A DNA stretch of 51,215 bases from positions 1 through 51,215 of the forward strand of contig JANWWQ010000011.1 in NCBI GenBank assembly GCA_025055635.1, read 5' to 3'. Under the pieces are notes generated by a model. That model did not search any database and was not told where the DNA came from. It was given only the letters and a program-made list of their open reading frames with translations. Origin of the DNA: Flavobacteriales bacterium. GTDB taxonomy: Bacteria; Bacteroidota; Bacteroidia; CAIKAF01. Of the stretch, positions 29,200 to 38,273 are shown piece after piece; positions within the stretch are counted from its first letter, which is position 1; each line of letters starts with the position of its first letter. A program made the position numbers and the translations under genes.

Positions 29200-29463
29200 A
29201 TGTTACCTTGCCCATCTAAAGCCCTGTGGGGCTTGGAATGTCCAGGTTGTGGGTTGCAGCGGGCCGTGTGGGCCCTGTGGGAGGGCCGAATCCTGGACAG
29301 CCTGATGCTTTATCCGGCGCTCATCCCCATGCTTGTGACGGTGAGTATACTCGCCGGAGTAGTCCTATTAAGATGGAGGGGGTTGTCGCGCATTTTGCTC
29401 AGTCTTTACATCCTAGATAGTGTCCTTATCTATGGTAATTTTTTGCTAAAATGGCTGGTGTAA
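29200..29463 (+). CDS. DUF2752 membrane protein
   Basis: The 87-residue product begins with the DUF2752 signature LECPGCGLQRAVWAL near 10-24 and has two membrane segments (about 35-55 and 62-82). The CPGCG pair of cysteines may bind metal or act in redox; no function is established. ATG 29200 is near-leaderless: TAATTTGC (imperfect -7 core) at 29188-29195 is preceded by TTG at 29164-29166. Its end overlaps the next gene by 13 bases, which suggests coupling. Confidence 0.8.
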   Translation: MLPCPSKALWGLECPGCGLQRAVWALWEGRILDSLMLYPALIPMLVTVSILAGVVLLRWRGLSRILLSLYILDSVLIYGNFLLKWLV

Positions 29464-31007
29464 AACCAGCGGAAATACCCACTGTGATGAGGCGCAGACA
29501 GTGGGATGCCTATACGATAAAGTCCGCTGTTCCTTCCTTAGAACTGATGGAGCGAGCTGCATCAGCAGTGGCGGCCTATGTGGTTAGACATTTCGCCTGG
29601 CGGACAAGGCGGGTGGTGGCTGTCTGCGGCCCAGGTAATAACGGGGGTGACGGCTGGGCTGCCCTTCGTTTCCTCCAGCCCTTTTACGAGGTATATGGTT
29701 TGATGCTGAATTCTGATCCGGAAAAATTCTCGCCTGATTGTAGGCATTATTACGAACTTTTCCGAAAAAAGGGGGGCCAGGCTGAACCCTGGAGTGAAAA
29801 AGCATTCAAGCGGCTGTTGGGTGAAAATGTGGTAATCCTTGATGCCATCCTTGGAAGTGGTTTGAACCGAGCTCCCGAGGGATCGGCAGCCCGGGCCATC
29901 AGGGCGATGAATGCAAGCGGTTGCCCTGTAGTGGCCGTGGACATCCCCTCGGGACTGGCGGGCGATAATAATGATCACCTGGCTTGGAGTGATAGGGTTG
30001 TCAAAAGCTATTGCACCATCACCTTTCAGGCTCCCTACAGGAGCTTTTTCTATCCTGAGAATACAGAGTTTGTACCGCAGTTCGAAGTGGCTCCCATCGG
30101 TCTATTGGATGAATTCCAGTTGTATGAACCGGGAGAAGTAAGATACTTTTATAGTACTCTACCGGCTATCCGTGGGCTTGTGAAGCCACGCCCTCGCCAT
30201 GGACACAAGGGCACCTTTGGCCGCGTGTTGGTGGTGGGCGGCTCGACAGGGATGTGTGGGGCAGCCCTCCTGGCTGCGCGGGCTGCCAAAGCGGCCGGAG
30301 CGGGACTGGTGTATTTGGCTGCGCCTGAAAGCTGCCGAACGCCTGCTCAAACGGCTTTACCTGAAATTATTTTCGTGGACTACGATGCACTCCTGAATAG
30401 AAGGGATAAGGGGCTAATGTCTTCCCTTCGTCCCGATGTGGTGGCTATGGGGCCAGGTTGGGGCCTTGAAGGAGGCTCTAGTCTAATTCAACTTTTGGCT
30501 GAATGCTTCCCACAAGCCTTGTTTGTCCTGGACGCAGACGCTCTCAATCGCATGGCCGGAGAAGTTTCGGCTATCCTTGGGTATCTACGAGAACGAGCTT
30601 TGCTCACCCCACATCCGGGGGAGATGGATCGGCTCGTCCCCTCCCCGCACCCAAAAGATACACCGCAGCGCCTCGCAACGGCTCTTTCCTTATGTGAAGG
30701 AAACCAAGCAACCATCGTGCTGAAGGGCCGATACACAGCGATAGTATCAACAGGTATGATATGGTTCAACACCACAGGAAACCATTGGTTGGCCACTGGG
30801 GGCTCCGGCGATCTTTTAACGGGGTTGGCCGCCGGTATCTTGGCACAGGGTTATGGCCTCAACGAAGGTGCCCGCTTAGCTGTTTGGCTCCACGGCCGAT
30901 CGGCCGACATTGCAGCCCAATCCACTTACAAGCCTTTTGACCTAGAGGATTTGTTGAGCTACCTCCCTCAGGCCATGGCAGAAATTGACTTTGCTGGTCA
31001 GACGTAA
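29451..31007 (+). CDS. nnrDE: Bifunctional NAD(P)H-hydrate epimerase / ADP-dependent dehydratase
   Basis: The enzyme repairs hydrated NADH and NADPH (NAD(P)HX). The N-terminal epimerase domain (about 1-215) has GPGNNGGDG near 60 and DAILGSGLN near 136. The C-terminal ribokinase-fold dehydratase (about 235-510) has GTFGRVLVVGGS, TPHPGEMDRL near 385 and the ATP-site motif ATGGSGDLLTG near 447. Total length is 518, normal for the fusion. ATG 29451 overlaps DUF2752; an internal ATG at 29487 would cut into the first conserved strand and is less likely. Its 3' end overlaps the converging TsaC gene by 10 bases. Confidence 0.94.
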   Translation: MAGVKPAEIPTVMRRRQWDAYTIKSAVPSLELMERAASAVAAYVVRHFAWRTRRVVAVCGPGNNGGDGWAALRFLQPFYEVYGLMLNSDPEKFSPDCRHYYELFRKKGGQAEPWSEKAFKRLLGENVVILDAILGSGLNRAPEGSAARAIRAMNASGCPVVAVDIPSGLAGDNNDHLAWSDRVVKSYCTITFQAPYRSFFYPENTEFVPQFEVAPIGLLDEFQLYEPGEVRYFYSTLPAIRGLVKPRPRHGHKGTFGRVLVVGGSTGMCGAALLAARAAKAAGAGLVYLAAPESCRTPAQTALPEIIFVDYDALLNRRDKGLMSSLRPDVVAMGPGWGLEGGSSLIQLLAECFPQALFVLDADALNRMAGEVSAILGYLRERALLTPHPGEMDRLVPSPHPKDTPQRLATALSLCEGNQATIVLKGRYTAIVSTGMIWFNTTGNHWLATGGSGDLLTGLAAGILAQGYGLNEGARLAVWLHGRSADIAAQSTYKPFDLEDLLSYLPQAMAEIDFAGQT

Positions 31008-31624
31008 TCATCTACCAGTTCGGCCCCCAGCCCCTCTCGGATCACTACCACCTCGTCCGTGGTACAATCTATCACTGTACTGGGCTCATTATTGCCAAAT
31101 CCACCATCAATCATAAGCGAAACTTCATGGCCACGGCGGTTATATATCAGTTCAGGGTCAGTGGTGTAGGCCACAAGAGTGTCGTCGTCGTGCACTGAAG
31201 TGGATAGGAGTGGGTTGCCCAAAGAGCGGACAATGGCCTGCGTAATTCGATTATCGGGGATTCTCAATCCGATGGTTTTCTTTTTATATCCGAAAATTTC
31301 ATTCACAAGTCCGTTAGCATTCAAAATGAATGTGAACGGGCCGGGAAGAAAGCGGTTGATCATTTTGAAGGTAGCATTGCTCATCGGCTTCACATATTTG
31401 CCGATATTGCGTATGTCGCTAAAAATTAAGGAAAAATTGGCTTGACTCAGACCCACTCCTTTGATGCGACAGAGTTTTTCCACGGCTTTAGGATTGTGGG
31501 CATCACAACCAAATGCATACACCGTGTCTGTGGGATAAATGATCACACCGCCGTCGCGAAGTACATTGACAATTTTTTCAATGTGCTTGTCTGACGGATG
31601 CAGGGGATTCACTTTGAGCAACAT
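30998..31624 (-). CDS. L-threonylcarbamoyladenylate synthase-type protein (Sua5/YciO/YrdC)
   Basis: The family makes the threonylcarbamoyl-AMP used for the t6A modification of tRNA. The 208-residue product has the YrdC fold: GGVIIYPTDTVYAFGCD near 25-41, LCRIKG near 52, PGPFTFIL near 95 and IGLRIPDN near 118. It lacks the Sua5 C-terminal domain. YciO-type paralogues of unsure function look similar, so I do not give a gene name. It follows the transaldolase gene by 28 bases and may share its transcript. Confidence 0.85.
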   Translation of the reverse strand: MLLKVNPLHPSDKHIEKIVNVLRDGGVIIYPTDTVYAFGCDAHNPKAVEKLCRIKGVGLSQANFSLIFSDIRNIGKYVKPMSNATFKMINRFLPGPFTFILNANGLVNEIFGYKKKTIGLRIPDNRITQAIVRSLGNPLLSTSVHDDDTLVAYTTDPELIYNRRGHEVSLMIDGGFGNNEPSTVIDCTTDEVVVIREGLGAELVDDYV

Positions 31625-31652
31625 AGCATTTAAAAGTTTATGGGGTTAAACA

Positions 31653-32330
31653 TCAGGTGCTCATTGCAGCAGCTGCCTGTTGCGATTTACGATGATCGCT
31701 CAAAAATTTTTCCAGGCCAATATCGGTGAGAGGGTGTTGCAATAGAGAAAGCAAAGATGAAAGAGGACAGGTGACCACATCGACACCAATGCGGGCACAT
31801 TCCACAATGTGGAGGGGACTGCGAATGGAGGCTGCCAAAATCTTGGTGCCAAATACAAAATTGTCATAAATAGACCGAATGGAACGAATCAGGTCCAGAC
31901 CTTCCTGGGAAATATCATCCAACCGCCCAATGAAAGGGGATACGTAGGTGGCTCCAGCCTTGGCGGCCAGAAGGGCTTGCCCGGCCGAAAACACAAGTGT
32001 GCAATTGGTGCGAATGCCCCGCTTGGCAAAATAACTGAGCGCTTTCAGCCCATCCCGGGTGATGGGCACTTTCACCACAATGTTCGGATGGATGGCACTC
32101 AGCTCTTCCCCTTCGCGCACCATATTTTCAAAATCGGTGGCAATCACTTCGGCACTCACATCGCCATTTACCAGAGCACAAATGGCCTCGTAGTGACGCC
32201 GAATATTTTCCGCACCCGTGATGCCTTCCTTAGCTATCAGAGAAGGATTGGTGGTTACGCCGTCAATGATACCCAGTGAGGCTGCCTCCTTTATTTGATC
32301 CAAGTTGGCCGTATCAATAAAAAACTTCAT
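31653..32330 (-). CDS. Transaldolase / fructose-6-phosphate aldolase-type protein
   Basis: The 225-residue product is a short (TalC/FSA) aldolase with a Schiff-base Lys87 in NIVVKVPIT. Other marks are FFIDTANLDQIKEA at the N-terminus, GVTTNPSLIAKEG near 24 and CTLVFSAGQALLAAKAGA near 113. It acts in sugar phosphate metabolism, as transaldolase or as fructose-6-phosphate aldolase; residues alone cannot settle which. It has the usual length. The TsaC-type gene lies 28 bases downstream. Confidence 0.92.
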   Translation of the reverse strand: MKFFIDTANLDQIKEAASLGIIDGVTTNPSLIAKEGITGAENIRRHYEAICALVNGDVSAEVIATDFENMVREGEELSAIHPNIVVKVPITRDGLKALSYFAKRGIRTNCTLVFSAGQALLAAKAGATYVSPFIGRLDDISQEGLDLIRSIRSIYDNFVFGTKILAASIRSPLHIVECARIGVDVVTCPLSSLLSLLQHPLTDIGLEKFLSDHRKSQQAAAAMST

Positions 32331-32904
32331 CGCTTAAATCGGTTAAAGAACATTCTGTACTCCAGAGCGCAAGTTACAAAAATTTGTTGTCTGTTTACTC
32401 TTAGTGTGAAAAAATTTTACTTTCCATCTATGGCCATCAGGTCCTGTACCGAAATTTTATTAAAAAGTTTTTGCATAATCTCAATACATTCTAATTCCAG
32501 GAACGAAAGTCAAGACATGGCGCTCACTAATCCAATCCCAGATCAGAAAAAATACCAGATTCAAAACTTTGAATTTAAGGGACAGCCAAAATTTATTTGC
32601 CGGAGGGTTAGTGCCGCTTTTTCCAGTACTTGCAAGCACAATCCCCCCTGCTGATATTCACGGAAGATTAAATCCAGCCACTTATGATGGTGCTAAAAAC
32701 GAACTTTCATTCACTTCCCTTCAGATGGGGACACCATCAATATGTATTCGGTAAATTCCATGAATTGTCTCAAAAGAATCCTTTTGCAATCAGATAAGGT
32801 ATTAAAAGCCACAATAGACCCTTTATGAGAAAAAACACGAACCCTAAAAAACCCATCTGCTTTAGCCTTTTCAAAAGTATTTCACGGCGCATAAGGTAAC
32901 AAAG
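32331..32904. other. Intergenic region, possible decayed reading frame
   Basis: About 570 bases separate the aldolase and monooxygenase genes, and nothing certain is found. A frame from ATG 32518 reads MALTNPIPDQKKYQIQNFEF and stops near 32654, while a second frame continues from about 32590 to 32754. This could be a frameshifted remnant of a larger gene, perhaps a transposase, but I cannot name it. Confidence 0.4.
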
Positions 32905-33234
32905 TTATTCTGTGAGAACTTCATAACAACAAAACTCACTCACCATGGGAGGGGTTTTCCCTTCGGCCTTAGCCTTTGCCAAATCGTCAAAACCCCTGCG
33001 GTGCCCCTCCAGGAATTCCGGAGATCTTGTCCAAGCTCTGAAATGCATTTCGCTGTCCCACCAACTGATCACAAGATATTTTCCCTGGGGATCCCGCGGT
33101 TTTAAAACCTGCATGCGCCTGAATCCTGGGAGCCGGTCAATGGCTCTCGCCCGGGTGCTAAACAACTCCTCAAATCGCTGAACATATTCAGGCTGACATG
33201 TAATGTAGTTGATAGCAACAAATTCTTTTTCCAT
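32905..33234 (-). CDS. IsdG/HmoA-like antibiotic biosynthesis monooxygenase (probable haem-degrading)
   Basis: The 109-residue product is a single ABM ferredoxin-like domain, probably a cytosolic dimer. Asn9, Trp68 and His78 are placed almost exactly as the catalytic Asn7, Trp67 and His77 of IsdG, with the same Trp-His spacing. LPGFRRMQVLKP and YLVISWWDSEMHFRAW are typical of the HmoA branch. It probably opens the haem ring to release iron. A TATTTTTG promoter core ends seven bases before the ATG, and a perfect palindrome lies just upstream (33259-33275), which fits iron control. Other ABM proteins act on quinones, so haem activity is inferred. Confidence 0.8.
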   Translation of the reverse strand: MEKEFVAINYITCQPEYVQRFEELFSTRARAIDRLPGFRRMQVLKPRDPQGKYLVISWWDSEMHFRAWTRSPEFLEGHRRGFDDLAKAKAEGKTPPMVSEFCCYEVLTE

Positions 33235-33241
33235 GGCAGTT

Positions 33242-33249
33242 CAAAAATA
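33242..33249 (-). promoter_or_regulatory. -7 promoter core (TATTTTTG) of the monooxygenase gene
   Basis: On the minus strand TATTTTTG ends seven bases before ATG 33234. A TTTG (33265-33268 on the complement) lies about 15 bases further upstream, slightly short of standard spacing. Confidence 0.55.
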
Positions 33250-33258
33250 TGGAGCTTG

Positions 33259-33275
33259 TTTAGACAAAGTCTAAA
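33259..33275. promoter_or_regulatory. Palindromic operator (7-3-7), likely metalloregulator site
   Basis: TTTAGAC, a three-base AAA spacer and GTCTAAA form a perfect inverted repeat. It overlaps the -33 region of the monooxygenase promoter, where a repressor would block RNA polymerase. The form TTTAGnC...GnCTAAA resembles DtxR/MntR/IdeR-family sites. The regulator itself is not in the window. Confidence 0.55.
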
Positions 33276-33380
33276 TAAGTCCCATTTTTCACCTCTTTGA
33301 GGTAGGCATATTCTTTAAATAAAATTTCGTGCAACCTGCAAAAGGGCTCGTCCGTCTTTAAAACAGCTAAAACAAAGAAA

Positions 33381-34058
33381 TTGCTTTCTTTTGCTCCGGT
33401 TGTTGAAACTGTGTCTGTTTCTAAACCCAGTACTTTGCAGGTTCCTTTGGAACAGGCAGAGGCGCAAGCCCTTTTGCCCGTGAAAGGAAAAAGCCCCGTA
33501 TTTTCGGAAGAGGTGATCCGTCGCGCGGCAGAGGGGAAAGCCTATTATGTGGAGATTATTTACCGGGGCCTGTCCCCTCTGTTGTTTGGTATTTCCCTCC
33601 GTTACGCCGGGAACCGCGAAGATGCAGAAGACATTTTGCAGGAAAGTTTCATAAAAATTTTTAACAATCTTTCCCGTTTTCGCCATGAAGGTTCATTCGA
33701 AGGTTGGGCCCGACGTATTACAGTGAACACAGCTTTGGAGTTCCTCAGAAAGAAGACTCTCTATTTTGAAGAAATTGATAAAAGTCGGGGCACCCCATCC
33801 AAAGAAAACATTGAAGATGTGCTGCAGGCTGAAGAGCTCATGGAATTGCTAAGGCTCATGCCCGATGGTTACAGGACGGTTTTTAATCTCTACGTCATAG
33901 AGGGTTTTTCCCACGCTGAGATTGCCAAGATGCTCGGTATTTCGGAGGGCACTTCCAAATCGCAGCTCTCACGGGCCAAAGAGTGGATCCGCCAACGGCT
34001 GGTAAACGTTTATCCCGAACGATTCTCTCACTTAAAAAATTCCAATAGCGATGAATAA
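33381..34058 (+). CDS. ECF-type RNA polymerase sigma factor
   Basis: The product (up to 225 residues) has sigma region 2 (LRYAGNREDAEDILQESF, then GSFEGWARRITVN) and region 4 with the helix-turn-helix (HAEIAKMLGISEGTSKSQ). The ECF group redirects RNA polymerase to envelope or stress genes. There is no ATG near the start; TTG 33381 or GTG 33411 are candidates, and the first 45 residues are poorly conserved. Its stop overlaps the next gene's ATG by eight bases, so the pair is translationally coupled and the partner is the likely anti-sigma. Confidence 0.93.
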   Translation: MLSFAPVVETVSVSKPSTLQVPLEQAEAQALLPVKGKSPVFSEEVIRRAAEGKAYYVEIIYRGLSPLLFGISLRYAGNREDAEDILQESFIKIFNNLSRFRHEGSFEGWARRITVNTALEFLRKKTLYFEEIDKSRGTPSKENIEDVLQAEELMELLRLMPDGYRTVFNLYVIEGFSHAEIAKMLGISEGTSKSQLSRAKEWIRQRLVNVYPERFSHLKNSNSDE

Positions 34059-35436
34059 AGTCCCAATTGAAGAACTGTTCAGGAAACGGTTGAAGGATTA
34101 TGCAGAAACTCCTCCTGAAAGGGTATGGCTCAATGTGCAGAGGTCCCTGGCAGCCCGGCGTCGCCGCCGTACCCTATTAATGTGGACCGGTATCTTTTTT
34201 TCCGGGCTGGGAGTGCTTCTGCTTATCCTTTTTCACCAGTTCTCTCCACAAGCCCGTAACATGGGCCGTTCCGCCCTACGCCATGCTATGCAGGGAATCT
34301 CAGTAAATTCCTGGGCAACACTGGCCTCTGTTCAGGAGACACCCCCCCCATCATCCTTCCTTGCCGTAAGTATTCCCAGCAAGCCTACACACAATCAGGC
34401 TCCCATCGTTTGGAGGAACTCGGTACCCAAAAGACCTTCTGCCGGTGCCGAAAGTCCCTCTTCCAAAGGTACTCCGGATGTCCCACTCCAGAATATAACA
34501 TCTGACCTTTCTCTATCCCATTCACAGAATTTTATTTTAGATAGCCCAGACGGCAATTTCATGAGTGGGCCGCAAGAACCTTCCACACCTCCTTCCCTAC
34601 AATCCTCTCCCATTACAAAAGAGGAGTCAATAGTTCCCCTTTCCAGGGTCCAGAATAATTCTGAAAAGGAGGGTGAAAATTCCCCTGAAGAGGGCCTTCA
34701 GAACAAGCAAGCCACATGTTCCCCACTGCCCGTTTTCGTAGGGTTATCGTACGAGGCCGGCAGTATGTGGCGCATTTTGCCTACGTCTTACAGTCCGGGT
34801 GCGTGGATGCCGGCCACGCAAATGGAGGACCTCTCTTCCTCTCAAGGGTTGGCCACCTCCTTTAGCGACGTCTTTCAGAGTGTTCAGTTGTATGCAGGAT
34901 ACCGCTTCGGGCCTTCTCTTGGTTTGCAGTTTGGCGTAGGACATTCCCGCATTAGCCACTTTGAATCGGGCAACTTGGTGAGCCGTTCTCTTCCCCCGGA
35001 AGGTGTGCTTGGGGTTATGACAGCCACAGGGGCCATCCTGTTAGGGCCAGAGGCCGCCAATAGCACCCAATTGGTGGAATTAAGGAAGCTATCCCAACAC
35101 TTTCATTTTATTACCCTTTCCCCAGGGATCACTTATCAATTTAATTTCCGCCAGTGGAATGTGAATGTCAATGCTATGGCTCAGGCTCACGTGCTGGTGA
35201 GCGATCAGGCAGAAGGGGTTTTCCCTCATGGGGTGTTCAGGTATCGCCATGCCGGTCTTAGGAAGATGAATTTTTCTTTTTCCGGTGGAGCGGCGGTGGG
35301 TTACAGAATAAAAAAGTGGTTGCTGCAGGTGGGCTTTCAGGGAGGTTACTGGTTAAGCCCCCTTACGCGCCCGTCTTTCTCGGGATCAAGATACCTGCAC
35401 CTGGGGGTGCGTCCGGCGATAACCTATAATTTTTAA
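34051..35436 (+). CDS. Sigma-coupled membrane protein: cytosolic N-terminus, one membrane helix, C-terminal beta-barrel-like domain
   Basis: The 461-residue product starts with about 40 cytosolic residues including PPERVWLNVQRSL, a pattern found before the membrane helix in sigma-linked Bacteroidota proteins. A block of Arg (RRRRR) precedes the membrane segment (about 42-62). A Pro/Ser-rich stretch (about 70-225) follows, then a 230-residue C-terminal domain with amphipathic strands that ends in Phe (ITYNF), as outer-membrane barrels do. It could reach from cytoplasm through the periplasm into the outer membrane. As the gene is coupled to the sigma gene, an anti-sigma role is likely but unproven. 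Confidence 0.75.
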   Translation: MNKVPIEELFRKRLKDYAETPPERVWLNVQRSLAARRRRRTLLMWTGIFFSGLGVLLLILFHQFSPQARNMGRSALRHAMQGISVNSWATLASVQETPPPSSFLAVSIPSKPTHNQAPIVWRNSVPKRPSAGAESPSSKGTPDVPLQNITSDLSLSHSQNFILDSPDGNFMSGPQEPSTPPSLQSSPITKEESIVPLSRVQNNSEKEGENSPEEGLQNKQATCSPLPVFVGLSYEAGSMWRILPTSYSPGAWMPATQMEDLSSSQGLATSFSDVFQSVQLYAGYRFGPSLGLQFGVGHSRISHFESGNLVSRSLPPEGVLGVMTATGAILLGPEAANSTQLVELRKLSQHFHFITLSPGITYQFNFRQWNVNVNAMAQAHVLVSDQAEGVFPHGVFRYRHAGLRKMNFSFSGGAAVGYRIKKWLLQVGFQGGYWLSPLTRPSFSGSRYLHLGVRPAITYNF

Positions 35437-35468
35437 AGTTTTAAAAAAACTGGAAATACTCTTTGCCT

Positions 35469-35798
35469 TTAAGGATTATGTGGCATATTGGGCATACCAA
35501 GGTCTGACAAAGCTTTATCGTAAATCCTTTCCAGCTTTTCCGGATGGTTTGAAAAGTAAAACTGGAAAACCTTATTAAAGGTTGCCGAATCACATCCGCA
35601 GCCTGAGAGGACCGCTTTGCGAACCTCCGACCAGGAAGTGGCAGAAGATACCCATCCGGCCTGATAAGCTGCCTGGCTCCGCGCCAACGCCTGAATGCAC
35701 ATTTCCAACTGAAATTCCGGACAACGGGAAAATTCCTGCCGCCTTTGACAGCCCAGTAAGAATCCCCCCATTACCAACACGGTGAAAAATTTTTTCAC
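35469..35798 (-). CDS. Small lipoprotein of unknown function
   Basis: The 109-residue product has a lipoprotein signal peptide with lipobox LLGC at about residue 17. The mature part has several Cys (CPEFQLEMC and SGCGCDSATF), perhaps forming disulphides. No family is recognised. The ATG overlaps the stop of the coiled-coil gene by four bases, so it is probably translated from that message. Confidence 0.7.
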   Translation of the reverse strand: MKKFFTVLVMGGFLLGCQRRQEFSRCPEFQLEMCIQALARSQAAYQAGWVSSATSWSEVRKAVLSGCGCDSATFNKVFQFYFSNHPEKLERIYDKALSDLGMPNMPHNP

Positions 35799-36697
35799 TC
35801 TAAAGTAATTTGTTCACTGCCAGCAAAATCGGAATCAATATATACCTCCACCTTATAGGTGCCTGGTGAAAAAATTTCCTGGTCGTAATCCACCTCAAGA
35901 CTTACAGCATTTCCCATGTAATCAAATTCCACTACTCGGCTAAAAGGTAGTTCTCTACCATCCCGAATTTTAAATTTCCTGGTGGATTGATTAATATCTG
36001 TCATAACAAAGCCCTGAGGCGATAGGATACGGACGTAGGCTGTATGGGGCCCTTTCTTAGCCAGCTCATTTTCCTGCACTTCAAAGCGGATGTTTAGCCT
36101 GTCGGTGCGCGCCGCTTTGTTCACGTCCTTTATTCGTCCGCTAGCCCGAACTTGCAAAGCCCTCAAACGGATGTTGCGCAGTTTCAGCGCGCTGGCCATT
36201 TCCACCTTCCCGCCAAGGACCTCCTTTTCCTCACGCAGCCGATCCACCTGAACGGATAATTGCAGATTTTCGCGTTTGAGCTTTTTGTTTTCGGCCATCA
36301 GGGAATCTATTTGCGCCAAATAACGGTCTTTTAGCCTCCGCAGATCTGCATAGCGGGCCTTGAGTACCTGATAATCTTTATTCTCTTCTATGAGGCGGGC
36401 GATTTCCCTTTTTTGATTTTCAATTTTTTTGTGGGCTTCCTCCAGCAGAGAATCCAACCTTTCGGATTGCCCTTTGAAGCGATTCAGGTCTTCAGTGATG
36501 GAGGCCACTTCACGTTCTAATTCGGCCTTTCTAAAAGCCACGGTATCGCATTGTGCCTGAACTATTTCTTTCTGATGGCGGAGCTGAACGTTTTCCCTGA
36601 ACTGCCAGAAATTAAATAGTAAGCTTACTAAGAAACCTACAAATAGTCCACCTCTCAAATAATTCTTTTTACTCTTAGGTTTTGTCAGCTCATTCAT
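35795..36697 (-). CDS. Membrane-anchored coiled-coil protein
   Basis: The 300-residue product has one N-terminal membrane segment (about 15-31), a long coiled coil (about 35-175, rich in Leu, Glu, Arg and Lys heptads) and a C-terminal beta-rich domain of about 110 residues beginning near IKDVNKAARTDRL. That domain ends with EVDYDQEIFSPGTYKVEVY. Bacteroidota relatives exist but none has a role I know; any SMC label would rest on the coiled coil alone. ATG 36697 follows a textbook promoter by four bases, so the message is probably leaderless. The lipoprotein gene overlaps its end. Confidence 0.75.
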   Translation of the reverse strand: MNELTKPKSKKNYLRGGLFVGFLVSLLFNFWQFRENVQLRHQKEIVQAQCDTVAFRKAELEREVASITEDLNRFKGQSERLDSLLEEAHKKIENQKREIARLIEENKDYQVLKARYADLRRLKDRYLAQIDSLMAENKKLKRENLQLSVQVDRLREEKEVLGGKVEMASALKLRNIRLRALQVRASGRIKDVNKAARTDRLNIRFEVQENELAKKGPHTAYVRILSPQGFVMTDINQSTRKFKIRDGRELPFSRVVEFDYMGNAVSLEVDYDQEIFSPGTYKVEVYIDSDFAGSEQITLE

Positions 36698-36701
36698 GCC
36701 C

Positions 36702-36729
36702 CAAAGATAGTTTTCTGGACATACTTCAA
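36702..36729 (-). promoter_or_regulatory. Complete Bacteroidota promoter of the coiled-coil gene
   Basis: On the minus strand a TTG (complement of 36727-36729) is followed after 17 bases by TATCTTTG (complement of 36702-36709). Both boxes and the spacing fit the primary sigma factor of Bacteroidota. The -7 box ends four bases before ATG 36697. Confidence 0.75.
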
Positions 36730-38249
36730 TGTGAAAAATTCTTGAATTTAGATAGAAAGGCTGAAAGAAAATTTTGCTTAGTGAACAATTTTCTTGCTCA
36801 AAATAATCATTTTGTTACTGGTTATTAAAAAGAAAGAAATCCAGATTATTCATCGTAAAAGATTTATTTATTTAGAAAGGTGAATTTATTTTTTAATACC
36901 TAAAGTTGTAAGAAAAACCGATAATAACACCTATCATTTCATGCCAAAAATAGAATCAAGGATAAATATCATTTGGAAAATATAAATACAAAAACTGTCC
37001 CACAACAATTTTTAATGAAAAATTTTTTCCCAAAAATCAGGTTATACTTATCACTATTGTGTAATTGGCAAATCCAAATTAAAATTCAATATATTCTGAA
37101 TGAAATCAGCCAGCAACTTATAAATTTAAAAATAAATAGAGACAATTTTATTGGTCTCCAGCAAGTGCCGATCTTTTAAATAATCCCATACCTACTGAGT
37201 TTCGCCGGAAGCTTCATCCACAAGACAAAGTAAAAATTACTTAAGACACTAGATTAATTATTAAGCCACTAAAGAAAATTCAATTAAAAATTTTTCGTTT
37301 TCTTAATTATATTAATAAACAAGTGGACCTAATCCATTTCCGACCATGTTCATAGTCTAAAACCCAAAGTAAAGAAATCCAGCAAGCTGCCCTAATATGT
37401 GCAGGGATGGCCTGGAATCCAATCTATTTGGGCCATTCAATAATCTTAGGAACTGTCACACAAATGTGTGGCCAAATTAAGGCCATTAACGCCCAGCACC
37501 GGAGCGGCATCGGTCCTAGATTAACACAGGATTCCGGTGATGCTTTGAGGGTCAGGGCTTTAGAATGTAAGAAGGAGGAAAAATGAGCATTCGCTTTTTT
37601 TCACGTAAGGCCTGGACAGACGATGAAAGCTAATAATCCAGGGCTTGAGCTGCTCTTCAGAAGGAAGAAAAACCTCCAAATCGCCCGACCTCAATATTGC
37701 TGAGATTGGAAGCCAAGTAAAAGAGACGACGTAAAAACCAAATTCTTTATTTAGTGAATTGGAGATGGAAATCACAGGGGGGAAATAAGCGATATTCTAT
37801 AGACCAATTCCATTTAAAAGCATTAAAACTAGGAATAAAGGAGAAAATTTTACTAAAATTATGAAAGGACTAATGAGTAAATGATCATCCGATGCGTGGG
37901 CTGAATGGAAACAATAAGGAAAGATGATGGCACGGAAGCTGGCTTGGGATGACTAAACTCCGGCTGTTTTTACTCGTTAAAAGCCGGAAAATTCTGGCAC
38001 GAAATACTTTGACACTTCGGAGTTGTGCAAATAGTTTAGTCTGAACCAAAGAAATTCCTAATACTTGAGGAATATGTAGTATAATCTGAAGTAGCAGAAA
38101 GTGACCCGGGTCTTAAGCCATTTCATAACTTCTTTTAGATTATTGACATAGGGATCAAGGCCGCTCTTTTTTAGCACTTTACATGGAGTTAGAAGTTCAG
38201 GAAAATCATAAATATATTTTTCATAATTCAAATTCTTGTACAGGGCCAA

Positions 38250-38257
38250 TATTTTTG
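38250..38257 (+). promoter_or_regulatory. -7 promoter core (TATTTTTG) before the EamA gene
   Basis: TATTTTTG ends 16 bases before ATG 38274. The only TTG nearby (38236-38238) is too close for a -33 box. Confidence 0.45.
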
Positions 38258-38273
38258 AGGGCAGCACCCTTCT

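Larger units (their letters stand above)
36698..38273. other. Large AT-rich region without a recognisable gene
   Basis: Apart from promoters at its ends, nearly 1.6 kb holds no frame I can support. The first half is markedly AT-rich. The middle (about 37380-37780) is closer to gene composition but has stops in every frame. It may be a decayed gene, a lost insertion or a regulatory RNA region; I see no tRNA or rRNA. Confidence 0.6.

Noticed and set aside
32518-32754. Possible frameshifted transposase or other remnant
   Set aside because: Two short frames in tandem look like one broken gene, but no catalytic motif or inverted repeats are visible, so I do not name it.
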